A stretch of DNA of 64,000 nucleotides from Bimuria novae-zelandiae CBS 107.79 (Eukaryota; Ascomycota; Dothideomycetes; Pleosporales; Didymosphaeriaceae), in NCBI GenBank assembly GCA_010015655.1, contig ML976677.1, positions 371,186-435,185 of the forward strand. Direction: 5' to 3'. Positions within the stretch are counted from its first letter, which is position 1; each line of letters opens with the position of its first letter. Under the pieces are notes generated by a model, which was not told the DNA's origin, made no database searches, and saw only the letters and a list, made by a program, of their open reading frames with translations. Position numbers and translations under genes: made by a program. Shown in pieces: positions 49,273 through 61,582 of this stretch.

Positions 49273-49868
49273 TTCCGATCTCACGTCATCTCAGATGCGA
49301 CTTTCGTTTCCCTCGACGACACCGGCATCACGAGAGAGATCACCGCGCAAGGTTCATCGGTACCATTTACATTTCATACAATGCCGTGCTTACAGGTGTA
49401 TCTCGCCCAATAAAGAGCCAAGGACAATTAGACCGCGGGAAAGCAAGGCCATCAGCGAGCCTATCGGCCCACCCAATCTCGTTCTCCATCGCTTGCCCAG
49501 GTATTTACTCCCCACGTTTTCGTCAGCAGCCCGCAACACAAGGCGTCATCCGGTCCGCAGCCACTCGCTGAACAGCATCTCATCAGGGCTGATCAGGCTC
49601 CTGAAATGATCCTTGTATTCCTAACCAGGCGTCCCTCGATAGGAATGCTCCGTGAGCGACAAGGAAGCAGAGCAGCTCTTTCCTAGAGCAAGGGATCATA
49701 TTGGTCACCTGCCTCTCCATGTTACGGCATATGATTGTGGAAGGGGTGCTCAAAAGTACGCGTGATTGAAACTGTCGACGGAATTGGGCGGTCCCGGATG
49801 TCCCCGTACATACTAGCCGCTTGGTTGCCTGTATGTACAGGGTCAGATACTGAGGGCACGTCTGCTCA
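49273..49868. other. spacer, no gene seen
   Basis: About 600 bp of normal composition right of the pogo-like element. Short open frames on both strands have no domain. It may contain the 3' end of the broken gene on its right. Confidence 0.45.
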
Positions 49869-52800
49869 TTAATCGCCGGGCGCGATCGACTGATAGCCCG
49901 GATATGGATACCATCGCTCAGCATTTCCCGAACCATACAGAGGTTGAAATGGCACCTGCTGAAATTGGTCATATTGCTCTTCCGCGAAGCTACGAACACT
50001 TCCGTCGGCAGCCATGAACACTTGAGACTCTGCGTTTGACAATTTTTCACTTGCAACAGGCGGGTTCACAAGAGGCGCCTCGAGAAACAAGGACGACTCC
50101 TTGACGTCGTGTTTGTGCTGTTCTACCCTACTTGCAGCCTGTTGTGTGGAAGGCTGAAAGGTCAACCCAGTCTGTAACTGAGTGTTCATCTGAGCGGCGT
50201 GACGTGCGTCCAGTGCTCGAGAATTTCCGAAAGAGTGGGGCTTCAACTGTGGGTGGGTTTTCCTAGGCTTCCCCAGTGCCGACTTGTGGTTGATAACCTC
50301 AGTATCTGAGGCCTCGGATCGAGCATCAGTAAGAGATATCTTCTTCTTTGCTGGAAGCTCTTCAGTCCCCTCCTTATCGTCATGGCGGCGCTTTTGGCCA
50401 CACTGATCACCAAGCGACTGGTCCAGGCGCGGTAGTAGCGGTCGAAGAGCGTACATTCTTCGTCTCGGTTTGCTGCTTCTTTGTCGTGCGGCTATCGTAG
50501 AAGAAGTTTGGATTGACTCGAGCATCATTTCCAGGAGCGCTGCGCTTCTTTCCACGAGAGCTTGAGTGCTGCTCATCTGCTGTCGCGGTGGAATGGATCA
50601 CCTGTACCGATTGGTTAGCGAAGTGCTGTGATGACGTCGCAGTCGATGCGCCAGCAAACGGACCTTGGAAGCTAGATGACGTATCATAGTCGAATAGTGA
50701 GAAGGCTGTGTCGGAATTTTGTGCTGGGCTTGTATGTCTGGCATGAATCGCGCCAATTGTGCAAATTCTACAACGTGCTGGCTACCAACAATAGCGTCAC
50801 TACCATCCATGAGTGATGGCTGTTGGGGGCAGCGGGAGGATTTGGAGGGCTGAGGCTGGTCTAAGGCTCGAGCTCTTGCCATCATCGAAGGGTTCCAGTG
50901 CGAAGTACCAGAAGAAGCAGGTGGACCATGCAGGCCATATTTACTCGGGGGACCGGGGATGAGATGGCCACGCCCCGGAATCCTATCTTGAGGGACTGTA
51001 TTCTGAGGTGTAGGTACTGCAGAGAGCTTTACCTTCTCCTTAGCCGGATCGATGAAAGTTGATTTAAATAGTCCCATGTCGTCTGCCACTATCGCCGCAG
51101 CACGCTCAATTTTCGTCTTGAAGATTCCGTCAGGCAGGTTGCGAGCCTGCATCTCAGCCAGTAACTCTGGTTGTTTCTTGCATTCCCACTGCTTGAGATT
51201 TCCTGACCCGTCCTTCTTGCTGGCGGGGATCCATATACCCGCTAACACCCTACCGGGGTTGTTGTTGGGGTTCTGCTTCGCCAAAAGGTCTGCTGAATCC
51301 TGTGTTAGAAAAGGAGTGATCACCGGTGCCTCGCTTGTGGGCGCAACTCGCTGAGGGTTCCTCTCGTTCTTGTTATCATCCTTGGCAAGTGCGCCCGTTC
51401 GATCCTCCTTTCGAACATGGCACTTCAGCTTACGCGCATTAACCTCTGCGAGCAGAGCCTCCGGACGAAACTCCTGGTAGTGTTGGAAAGGAGTCTTTTC
51501 AAGGTTGCGATTGGCAGCGGGTGGGAATTTAGAAATATATGCCGGAATGCGAATCGCTCGATCTTGGCGGCCCTTTTCGGCTTCGTCGTTATTGATGAGC
51601 AGCTGAGCAAGATGGGTTATGACTTGAAGCCCTTGGCGTTGACATTCGGTCTCAAGCATGCTATTACTGTAATTGACATAGCGCTCCACACGTTCCTCCT
51701 CAGTACCTGTCGGCATTGGGAGTTTGACTTGATCTCGTGGAACTGTCTCTCCTTCTCGGTCGGTGTTGTCGGTCCCCCCAAGATGGTTGCGAATGAACTT
51801 CTTCAAAATTCAACATTGGCCCATTTGATGTCAACGACTACAGACTTCCCGCCCACTGGAGTAGCATAGGTTGCTATGTACTTATCCAGCAGTTCTGTAG
51901 ATTCGAACTCAACGTGGATGAGGCCAGGATACTTTTGCTTTAGAGCGCGAATCTACTCAACATATTCTTCGAAGTATCCGTCAGCCGCAAACTCGCAACA
52001 TGGTAAGCCAATCTCCAGCATGATTCGACTGCCAACCATCTTCCTGAATATTTTCTCAGTATTCAGGCTTTTCAGGGTGGCCGCCCAGTGCATGGTCTCA
52101 ATCATCACTCCCGTCGGGGCTGTCATCGCTAAGGTGACGTGAATCGGCTTCATCATAATAGTCGCTCCATCAGACGGCTTGCTGAGGGCTTTCCTGAGCT
52201 CTCTATAGCAGGATTTCAGCCTATTAGGAGTTGTGTTGTCCTCTCGCGCGTTGGAATGCCTATCGCTTTAGTGGTATCCGGTGTCCTGGTGTTTCTTCTT
52301 TGAAACCGATCTTTTAGGACGCAGACGATTGTTTCCCAGACACCTCAGACGTCAAATTTTCCTCGTTAATCTCGTTCAGTGTCTTACAGTCCAAACCCTG
52401 TTGCATGGCCGGGTCGGTCTCGAAGACAACGTGACAGGCGAAGCCAGAGCCAGAGAGGAACTGAATCTGCTTTGGACAGTGGAGCGGATTCTGAAAAGCT
52501 GCGTGAGCTTCCTGTTGGAAGATCTCATCCTCGTCGCATTCTTCGAAGCTCTGTGGCTCAGGTTCAATTCGCTCTTGAATAACCTTATTAGCTTTTGGTG
52601 GATTGTTAACATCGGCGCGTATTGCCTCAGCTGCGTTTTCCATGTCGTTTTGCATAGCATCCGTGGAAGAAGATGCCTCAACAGTTTCATCTACGGTCTG
52701 TGTGGCCAGAGGTTGTTCACCTGCATATAACAGGGGACCTTCAACAGTATTGTGTGGCTTCGCTTCCTTCAGCGGTTCCTCCTCCTGCCGGTCTACAAGA

Positions 52801-53441
52801 GCAGATGCCATGAGCTCCCGCAATCCAGCCGTCTGGTGCTTCCGCTCCGCATCTTTGCGCGCTTCTTATTCCAAATAGGCGCGGTCTGCTTTGGCTTGTT
52901 CTTCGACTCGGGATTGGAAGGTTTCCTTATCTTCATCAGAAGCCTCTGATTGAGAGAAGATTGCAAACTCCCCGAAGTCGATCACACCGGCAGTGTCGAT
53001 GTGAGTGTCTGTATCCACACCGACAACATTCGTGAGGTCGTTCACGTAGTGGGAATTGCCATGATTGGATTCCTGATCGGAGCCTTCATCGGATTCTTCC
53101 ACATCGTCTCCGCCCGATACCTCTTCTTCGTCGTTGCGAACCTGATTGGTGCCGTCGACCGGTGGACAATTGTCGGTATTAGGCTGCTGAGAGAAGAACG
53201 GCTGCGCGGACGGGTCCGCTGTGCAGGTGTGCGCTTCGTCCTTGTCCTCGTCTGATACTTCGTTGTCGGTGTCGTCCGTGACCGGGGCAGCCAGATCATT
53301 GGGGGAGCTGGTTGGGACAGTTTCAGGAGACATGACAGCCGCCGTGCTGGGCGTCGTAGGGTTATTTGGGTTCTCTTCCATTTGCGTCAGTTGCCGGAGG
53401 TGAACCTCGCGTTGGGAGTCGTTCCGGAAGGACGGAGACAT
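49869..53441 (-). pseudogene. large unrecognised gene, multiply broken
   Basis: Five long minus-strand blocks line up as one former gene of roughly 1,150 codons. Block 1 (52866-53441) begins MSPSFRNDSQREVHLRQ and is acidic. It reaches TAA at 52866-52868 and continues in the same frame (EARKDAERKHQTAG) to TAA at 52314. Block 3 (about 51810-52270) is cut by TAG near 51953, again without a frame change. A one-base loss in a T run near 51806 leads into block 4 (50598-51806), and block 5 (49869-50576) ends YPGYQSIAPGD. Block 4 holds two similar SAP-like segments (LLAEVNARKLKCHVRKEDR and LLAEMQARNLPDGIFKTKIE), hinting at a DNA-binding nuclear protein. I do not know the family. Some breaks could be introns, but the same-frame stops argue for decay. 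Confidence 0.5.
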
Positions 53442-54279
53442 CTTCGCAATGTTCACGTTCTAAGCCTCCGTGTGAAGAAGGTTTGATATAGTGGAGGGAG
53501 ACAGAACTATCTCGATGCTCAATGCCGTTGGCAGTGGTGTTAGGTGCCTTGTGGAAGGGATGGTGTGGTTCTGTTCGAACGGTGGGGTGTGGTGTGACGG
53601 GAAAGGGCGCAGAGTGTTGCGTGTGTGTGGCTGGTTCCTATGAGTGACGTGCGAAGAATATATGTAGGGCGCGCGTTGGGTTGACGCCGCTGCCTGCCAA
53701 GGATATTGCACGTGTTAGGTGAAGCGACGCATGGGCGTTACTATGAAGTTGAGATGGAAAGCTGCAGTTAGAGAGATTTCAACTGCGACAAGTAGTAATG
53801 GCAGCCACTAGACTTTATTCATGCTAGACTATGCTAACTGTGCCACGGAGTGCAGTGGAAGGGTTTCGTCACGTGCCATGAGATTATTGTCCTTAACCTT
53901 GACTTTCAATAACACCATAGAGATTGCATCGGGGCACATTGTAATCGTCTGACGAGAGCTTGGTTATTGTTGTAGAGACAACTTGATACGTCTATCAGTC
54001 TCGTCTCACTGAGGCATCGAAAAAACAGGCCACCCGTAACATTCACTGGAGCTATTCAGGCGTTGGCCTCGACCAGGACACCACGATTGATGAAGATAGT
54101 TCACGGGTTAATCTACCTGCTTTCAGAAAAACATTCACTCACTTACTAGGTAGGATCATAGCACCCGCACATGAATCGGGCTCGATCCCACGTGGATTGC
54201 CCGCGATCACTGCGGAGCTGCGTGAGCATTCCGTGGCCATATATGAGAGCAAAAACTGACACTACTCGACCAAGCTCGA
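53442..54279. other. intergenic, no gene seen
   Basis: Normal-composition DNA between the broken gene start and the 239-residue hypothetical gene. No supported coding frame. Confidence 0.45.
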
Positions 54280-55056
54280 ATGAACAACCTCAAATGGCCT
54301 GTCATAATGATGCTGCTCACCGGTACGAAACCCAGCCAGCCGTCGACCGAGGCGCAGCTCAACAACTTTAATACCGAGATGCAAAAACTCGCTACGAAGT
54401 TGGAACAGGGCCTACAAGATATTAATATGCGCCTCGCGGGTCTTTCGCAGCAAGTCGAAGTACTCAAACACGGCTGCGATGTTCGATTTATCGCGATCGA
54501 AAGCCGCATGAACGTGGTGGAACAGCGCACAGATGCAAAAAACCGACGAGGTCTGCTAAATCGCTCTGCCAGAGGGAACAAATCGCCCTTGCTCAAGAGC
54601 ATGTCGTTTCCTCCACCTTCTCTCGCCATGTTTCGTTCGCAAGCTGTCAGGGTAAACTCATGCTCAAGGTCGAACATTCCCCAATACACAGTACTAATTA
54701 TAATATAGGATATTATAGCTCGAAACAAACTCGAAGGCGCAGGCTCAATCGCGTGCCCGAACCGCGAGTGCGACAGCTCCATGCCGATGATCTTGTGCTT
54801 TCGCAACCAGCACTTTAAATGGTGCCACACCCATCAAAAGGTCATACGTCCAGATACCCACGAGTGCACAGACCGCATGGAATGCTACCCGGTGGAAGGT
54901 TATAATTGGCAAGAGACTCACGACGAGCCCAATAATACAAGCAGTGAGCCGGCGATCTCTGATGGAATGGACATCTCGTTCGATCAGTCTGACTCAGAGG
55001 ACGGCTTCAATATTGATGGAAAGATGGCTGCGAGAATGCGGAGTCACTTTGGATAA
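54280..55056 (+). CDS. hypothetical Cys/His-rich protein with a coiled coil
   Basis: Two exons (54280-54651, 54709-55056) give 239 residues. The 57-nt intron has a GTAAAC donor, a TACTAAT branch-like site and a TAG acceptor, phase 0. I do not recognise a family. Residues about 20-80 form heptad-like repeats (LNNFNTEMQKLATKLEQGLQ). The second exon carries a compact set of Cys and His (CPNRECDSSMPMILC, FKWCHTHQK, HECTDRMEC) that could bind zinc. The C-terminus is acidic (DGMDISFDQSDSEDGFN). Open frame and clean splice signals favour a real gene, in a neighbourhood rich in broken ones. Confidence 0.55.
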
Positions 55057-55755
55057 TGTCACGGAGTTGGGAATGCAGTAGGAGCACTTGACCAGAAACC
55101 TTGCTTGGTACAGTATAGATGAACTATGGTTCGCGCGCCTGCATGCTGCTGATTTTGTATTTTATCACTGCAGATACCCCTTTCCGTTCTTGTTGGCCAT
55201 TTGTTCTTTGCACCATACACACATCAATGTTAAAATCCATTGCGCACAAACCTGGCCAATGCTTAGAGCTGTTGATTCACGACCTACATCAACATTAGAA
55301 TTTCTCGAATAAAAAACCCGAATTACTACATCTCGTCACACCCTTAGTTCCTGTAAAATACTCGGATCTCCGCCATAACTTGGCAAGTGACAACTTCTAT
55401 AACAGGATGCGTCTACAATTACCATACATGTTTGAAGGTGTGTGACGACAGTTCACCCCACTGCTGAAAGTAGCCCCATTGTTGTCATGTATGTGCGCAA
55501 GACATTTTATCTACTGTCAAAAACATCCACTTGAACCATGCTCTACCCTAGGGCCGGCGCTTCCAATTTGGATGCCCCGTGCTTTGCACCATTATTGCAT
55601 GGCTGCAGTGATTACACCCGCAGTGATGTACCTATGGCTTCAGACGGGAAAGCTGGATGGGAACCTCGTGCTTGCTTGCAATGTTAAAAATATGTTTTTA
55701 AAGAAGTTAGAGTGCATTAAACTGCAAGATTGCAACTAAAATAACGACCGAGCCG
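55057..55755. other. intergenic, no gene seen
   Basis: About 700 bp with no coding frame of interest. An 86-codon plus-strand frame at 55479-55739 shows no domain and I leave it out. Confidence 0.45.
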
Positions 55756-56487
55756 TCAAGGAAAGCGGTCGTCAGGGTTATCGCCTCTTTCTCGAAGTTC
55801 ATTCAGCTTGCGTTCCAGGCGCTCTGGTGAAACCCTAAAGACCTCTCCACGCTGTAACCTCCTCGAGAAACTCTCTCCTTCCGCTAGGACGATGGCTCGG
55901 AAGCAATTTGTGCATGTGAAGTGTCCACACAGACACCCGCTGTTGAATGTGACTATATATATAGTACATCCTCTGGAATCGACGAATATAGGCACTTCCT
56001 GAATCGAAGGCGATGGAGGTCGGTGAAATAAGCGTCGAATAGCTCTGCCTCGGTGAGATGGAGCTCGATGCAGTGGTGAAAGCGATAGGCGTTGAGGCAT
56101 CGGTACTTGAGGCCACGAGCGCCCACAAGTGCAGCATACCCATACGAAGATAGACTGAGGGTCCTGGCTGGAGCCGTCAGAGTTTTGTGGTACAGACAAC
56201 GCGTATTCTATTCCCGTAATACGTTGCAGTTTAAGGATCTCATAGATCTCGAAGTGGGCGCAGCAGCGGCAGGTTCTGCAACGTAAATATCCTAAGGGTC
56301 TGTCAATCCTAGCGTGCTCTATAGGGTATGTGTTACTGCATGACATGCATCGCCAAGTCGCGTTAGAGGGTATCCTGATCTGAGACTCGTATCCCGGCGG
56401 CACAGGTCCTAATGCAGAGCTGGCGAGAGTGTTTATAGAAGAACTGAGGGAGGGCTCTCTTCTTGGCTCAGATCTTTGTCTTGTCAT
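55756..56487 (-). CDS. hypothetical protein with several CxxC zinc-binding pairs
   Basis: From the ATG at 56487 the protein has 243 residues; the open frame extends about 66 codons upstream without an ATG, so a 5' exon is possible. I do not recognise a family. Cys pairs are spaced as in zinc ribbons: WRCMSCSNTYP, LRCRTCRCCAHF, WVCCTCGRSW and CLCGHFTCTNCF. The N-terminus is Ser/Arg-rich. Such Cys-rich proteins are common as lineage-specific hypothetical genes in Dothideomycetes. No signal peptide or membrane segment is visible. Confidence 0.55.
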   Translation of the reverse strand: MTRQRSEPRREPSLSSSINTLASSALGPVPPGYESQIRIPSNATWRCMSCSNTYPIEHARIDRPLGYLRCRTCRCCAHFEIYEILKLQRITGIEYALSVPQNSDGSSQDPQSIFVWVCCTCGRSWPQVPMPQRLSLSPLHRAPSHRGRAIRRLFHRPPSPSIQEVPIFVDSRGCTIYIVTFNSGCLCGHFTCTNCFRAIVLAEGESFSRRLQRGEVFRVSPERLERKLNELRERGDNPDDRFP

Positions 56488-56852
56488 GCTTTCTTGCGAG
56501 ATAAAGTCCTCTCTGCGCTGTGAGTCTGAGCGCCGGTGTTGATTTGCAGAACGTTTCTGAAAATAAGACGGCGCACGCGAAGGTTCTGTGTTGGAAAGGT
56601 GCCTTGGTTCGTTCGTATAATAAGAAATAAAGTTTCTAGTCGAAAAACTTATCAAGAAGTGAATGTGCTGTCGCCTGGAATGCACTGCCCGATTCCATGC
56701 TGAGAGACAGGAAGTACGTACAAATCACGAACTAACATTGACTTCCATGTATCCTTGCCTCGTGAATGCTGTAGAAAAGTGTAGTGAGTGAGACACTGTG
56801 AAGAGGCAGACGCAGATTTTTCGCAATCATCTCCGAATATTACAGATTGTGC

Positions 56853-57749
56853 ATGCTTACCCAAGCCATCCAGGATCCCAAAACTGACTCAGAAATGAAA
56901 ACTCCCGAGTACATAGAGAGCGATATCCTTGTAGATCTTTCTGAGGTATTTGAGGTCTTCCCGGCATGGAAGCTTTGTTTTGTGCGACTAGCGCCAATTC
57001 CACCACCACCTCCTCCTCTTGTACATGGAGCCTGGCAAAAGATGGACAACCTTCCAGTAATTGACAGCAGCTAAAAACCTAGAACGGACACAAAAGCTCT
57101 GTTCGCTGATATGGCTGCAAATGATGATTGGATACCCGAAGCACAATTCACGCAATTACTCAATAAAAATCCGCGCCTGGGATTTATCGGAGACGAGGAG
57201 CCTCCTTCGGGCGACTAGCTTGCTCTGCTTTCAAGAAGGATGTTTGCTTATGCAGTGTGGGATCGAAAGTTTATACCTATCGATTCGCGCCGTTTGAAGC
57301 GCTCGAAAGGTCAAGGGGAAGAATGCGAGGCATTCGAGCAACTGCAGATCCAAGATGGAAACAAGAAACTCATTAGTGCGCTCCTTTTATCTCACTTCCG
57401 CAAGAAAGATTTAGAGCAACGAGGTATCGAAGTCCCAACGCAGGATCTGATTAATGGGAAAGGCAGGGGCATTGTGATTCTATTACATGGCTCCCCTGGC
57501 GTTGGGAAGACGGCAACCGCGGAAGCGGTCGCTCAGAAATGGAAGAAGCCTTTATTTCCAATAGCCTGTGGCGATCTTGGCTTCACGCCAGACATGGTAG
57601 AATCATCTTTGAAGGAGATTTTTCGCCTAGTACATCTTTGAGTCTGTGTTTTGTTGCTAGATGAAGCCGACGTCTTTATCGCGCAAAGACTGAAGAATGG
57701 CGCGGACCTGCAGAGGAATGCACTCGTCTCGGATAGGTTTAGTATATAA
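56853..57749 (+). pseudogene. broken AAA+ ATPase fragment
   Basis: One frame of about 299 codons carries stops at 57072 (TAA), 57216 (TAG) and 57639 (TGA) without any frame change. It matches the N-terminal part and start of the ATPase domain of the large fungal AAA family. Visible parts: DILVDLSEVFEVFPAWK, ALFADMAANDDWIPEAQF, MFAYAVWDRKFIPIDSR, the Walker A loop LLHGSPGVGKTATAEAV, FPIACGDLG and, after the TGA, the Walker B VCVLLLDEADVFIAQR. The TGA sits where Trp is expected (TGG to TGA). The frame ends at QRNALVSD, so the sensor and lid regions are gone. Truncated and inactive. Confidence 0.8.
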
Positions 57750-58873
57750 TTGCTCGCCATGGTTTGCTGATAGCCGGGCGTCGATTGAAACTGCGCACCC
57801 AGATCTTGTCAGTAGCCATGGCGGGAGGCAAGGGATACCAGAATACGGGTTTCTAGGTGCTGACATGGCGGGTGTCGCATCGCTTTTAAAGGTGGGAGAG
57901 GGTTTACTTGGGAGCCTATTGACCAGCTTCATGTTGCGACTGGGATTGGGCTAGCAGTCGTATCTAGTCGCTAGTTGTGGTACGTCGACGTGCTTATGAA
58001 GTGGATGGCGCAACTGAAGGGCAATTCACGAGCTGAGAAATGGCTGGCGCAAATGAACTCGGCAATTAATTACACAAAGTGTCTTTTTGGACGATCCGCT
58101 TCTGTCATCTTACCATTCCAATGGCTGCCTTCATAGATGAGCGTGTCCGGTGCGAGCCCTGGAGGGCTAGATGCAGCCATTCTTAGCCCGCCACACCGCC
58201 CAGGGCAGAGCTGAAAATTTTAGCAACGCTGCACCAGGACATGTCTCCGTGATGGATGCGGACGTGATGTTGCGTGGGGAGCTGAAGACCAAGGAAAACA
58301 CGGTATGGACGGGCCCACCCGTTCACCCCGCAAGCCCCACCTCGCTAAATCAGCCAATCAAGTGTGTGTGCAGCACACTCCTATGACATTCGAACCTCTC
58401 CAGGCGGTCGTCTTGTACGTGCCAAAGGAGCGTGTGGTGTTGGAAGTTGAGGTGATTCGACGGGGTATGGTTGGTGGTGACATCTAGCTTAGCTATTCTT
58501 TCTCAACACGTCTCTTAATACTTGCACGAAAAAAGCGCCACCTTGCGCGCGCGTTGATGCCTAGAGGAAGCTAAACGCAAATTTAAATTAAGCCCGCAAG
58601 CAGGTCCTCAGGCTTTGATTCCGTGCCAGATCTAGACAATCTTCTAATGATTCCAGCTATCATCATCTCTACAGACAGATGGCCCAGGTCTGAACCATTT
58701 GTCCGCATCAATGATGTCCGGGCTTGCATCTACTCGCTACCCGTGGTACAGTAATCCTCATCGCCTTCAGCAGTATGATTGGTCTGGGGTTTCTACTACC
58801 TTAGGTATCCTCCAGCTGTTCCCTGTCGCCCATCCCGTCGCACTTCCAGCATGCCTAAGCGACACCTCGGCGC
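57750..58873. other. spacer and LINE 5' region, no intact gene
   Basis: No intact coding frame. The part from about 58690 probably belongs to the 5' side of the LINE described next, but frames change there and I cannot place the element's start. Confidence 0.4.
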
Positions 58874-59542
58874 TTGGTCCTCCTAAGCACGCAAGCCTCC
58901 GCATATGCTATACGCAGAGCTATCTGCGCCGCCACAAAGCTCGACCCCAGCCAAATACCTACGGCTACGAGGACGCGCACTGGCTGGGCTATCACCCCAG
59001 TTAACAGTGCTATACGACAGAAGCTCATGGAGCAAGAAACTAAGGCGCTGATGCTCTATTCAATTGGGGCAAGCAGCGCTGATTTGCCCAAGAAATGGTA
59101 CAACTATGCTGTGCCCGGGGTGCCTAGCAGCTACCGCTCACTGATGGGGGAGCTCCTCCCATATACCCTGGAACTTGTGGCTGAAGAAGCCTTTACGCAG
59201 ACGCGAGAGCGCCTAGTAAGCTGCCAGCCCTCTAGACACGGTGCAAGCTCACAGGGACATTGCACGTGGATAGCGTCCTTTGAGCGGAAGGTCGCGCCCT
59301 TCCGCCTCTTTGGCGCCAGTGACCTCTCTCGAGAGATCACGAGGAAACGGGCAATCGAGCGCCACGACCCTGTCTGCCAGGACTATTGCAACGCGGCGAG
59401 GTGCACACGTGCACCCCGCTGCCACAACTGCGGTAAGAAGACGATCGAGCATGAAGGCCCGTTTGGCGACAACTGCACTGGCAAGCAACAGTGCCCCAAC
59501 TGCCGCGGCCCACATGCCGTCGACGACCCTACGTGCCTAATA
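58874..59542 (+). pseudogene. Tad1-like LINE ORF1 (gag-like), interrupted
   Basis: An open, GC-normal frame with the hallmarks of fungal Tad1-clade ORF1: RTRTGWAITPVNSAIRQKL, WYNYAVPGVPSSYRSLMGEL, RHDPVCQDYCNAARCTRAPR and a run of CCHC-type zinc knuckles (CHNCGKKTIEHEGPFGDNC and CPNCRGPHAVDDPTC). The frame has no ATG near its left edge, so it is 5'-incomplete or frameshifted. At 59541-59542 it is cut by a pogo-like element. After that element the same frame resumes at 61631 (KSRRINRQIIRPTHREL). Confidence 0.88.
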
Positions 59543-59600
59543 CCGTGTCTGTGTGCGCAATGGGCGGATTCGCGCAATGCAACACCAACACTATAAACGC
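59543..59600. repeat. left terminal inverted repeat, nested element
   Basis: Pairs with 61570-61628 on the other strand, sharing the TGCGGATTCGCG-like core. It is not visibly RIP-mutated. Confidence 0.85.
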
Positions 59601-59678
59601 TCTATCAGTAATAGGGCTATATAATTACCTATAATTAATATTATTATAAGATTTTCTTATAGAGTAATAAGTTAATAG

Positions 59679-61582
59679 CTATAATTTATTTAAAAGCTTA
59701 ATGTTGCGATAGCTACATATAGATTTAGTTAGGACAATAGATGCGCCATCTAAGGCCTCCCTAACATTTATAGTATTAATTACACGTTTCTAACTCTTTC
59801 TACTCTGTAGAGGTGGCTAAAAGGCCTTTATCTTACCCTTTTAGGATAATTATAGAGCTTTTTCTACGTTATAGACAGACTTCTAAGCAGCGCGCTAAGG
59901 TGCCTTTTTAGCCTTCTTTTTCTTCTTTACCTTCTTAGCTACCTTTTGCGTAGCACGATCTTCTTGCTAAATTTTCTCCTTATATAGCTTATCTACCTTC
60001 TTTAGCTTTACTATTCTTACTTTTTCAAGTTACTACTACTTGTCCTTATACTTTTTAATAAATTAATAAACACGTGCCTCCCTTACCGTCTTTAGTAACT
60101 AAAGGACTATTCTACTGTAATACTCTTAACGCTATTAAAAATCTAGAGTCTTACCCTTCTTTTTATAAATTTTTTTTTAATAAATAGTGCCTATTTAATC
60201 CTATCTACCTTATGCTTAGGTAGCTTATTTTAGATAAATAAGTAGTAGAGAGATTAATAAAGCTTTTTTATATCTTAATTACCTTAATCCTTTACTACTA
60301 ATTATATAAGCCTATCTATCTTTTTTAATTATTATTACTAGGTAATGCTAGAAAGCTTTCTTTTAATTTTTATAATTTAGTAAATCTATTAAGAATTATA
60401 TTAAGACTTGGTAGTAATATATCAGTTACGCAAAAAGAGCTAAGAATTATTAACTTTTTTTTTAAAAAGTCTACTTATACCTTTTAAAATAGAAAGAAAA
60501 AATCTTTTTTTATAATTAAAAATCAAGCCTTAGCCCGCGTAAAGGTATTTTAAAAGTTTAGTTAAGTAAGGAGTTAATAAAGACTTAAATATTATAATAT
60601 TAAAGGGCTATAGCGTATAAGTGAAATAAGAAGGCAAGATAGTAAGTAAAGTTTTATTTTAATTATAGTATTTAATAAAGTTTATAGTAATATAAAATCC
60701 GTGGCTATTTAAAATTAAAAGTTAATATAATTATTAAACCTTCTCTTTTATATAGTAATTAAACACCTACTTAAGCTAGGCAAGCCTAATAGCGTTATTT
60801 ATCTATCTAAATAGTAATAAGGTAATAAAGATTTTATAATCTCTTATATTAATATCTTCTATCTAGCTAAATTAGATGTCCTTATTAGTAACCTTATAAA
60901 TAAAGCTTAGTAGTAGAGCTAATCTATTAGCGTAAATATATACTAGGAGTATAAACTACGTACGATTACTAATTTAAAGTAATATTTTAACATCTTTCTT
61001 TTTTATATTCGTCTGCTAAATATCGTCTTCAATTTACTAATAATACTAATTAGGCAGCCTTTTTTATCTATATTATAAATATAGTACAAATCTATATAAT
61101 ATTAATTAATATTACTGTATAGGAAGCGGAAATAAAGGCAATATTTATCCTCTAAATTAGCTTTATAGCGATTGCTGTTTATGGCGACTGTCTATTATAA
61201 GATAAGATAAATACTATATTAGTTAATAAATTAGGTAAACTAGCTCTTGCTAACTAGCTCTTTCGCTATTATAAAGGTAAAGTTCCGTATTATCTCTCTA
61301 GTAGGAGGTGTATGTCTCTCTATAGGTCTTTTAATATATCGTATAAGCTCCTGCTCTTACTATAGGGTAAGCTTTTATTAATTAATTACTTACTCGTCGC
61401 GTAGACGCGTTTTAGCTTAATGTCTTCGCGACAAAGTTGACAGCCAGACACCATACTTAGCTACAATTTTTCTGTAGGAGAATCTCTCTATAGGTTCTAG
61501 CAATTCTAGCTCTGCAAACGCCTTGTTAATTAGAGCTATATTGGTGGAGTTGTCGCGTATTAAAGTTAAGGGTGTTTTAGTA
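59679..61582 (-). pseudogene. pogo/Fot1-type transposase relic of the nested element
   Basis: Read on the minus strand, it opens with NSTNIALINKAFAELE and FSYRKIVAKYGVWLSTLSRR (helix-turn-helix). It then shows a mutated DDE_1 core: YNIDKKGCLISI for the first Asp, LLILNSHGFYITINFIKYY with Asp now Asn, and PFNIIIFKSLL with Asp now Asn. The C-terminus is Lys-rich and ends YRNIKLLNKL at TAG 59679-59681. It is riddled with TAA/TAG and cannot be functional. It resembles the element at 47139-49270 in domain order but is clearly more decayed. Confidence 0.88.

Noticed and set aside
55479..55739. 86-codon plus-strand frame
   Set aside because: No domain, and the frame sits alone without splice partners.
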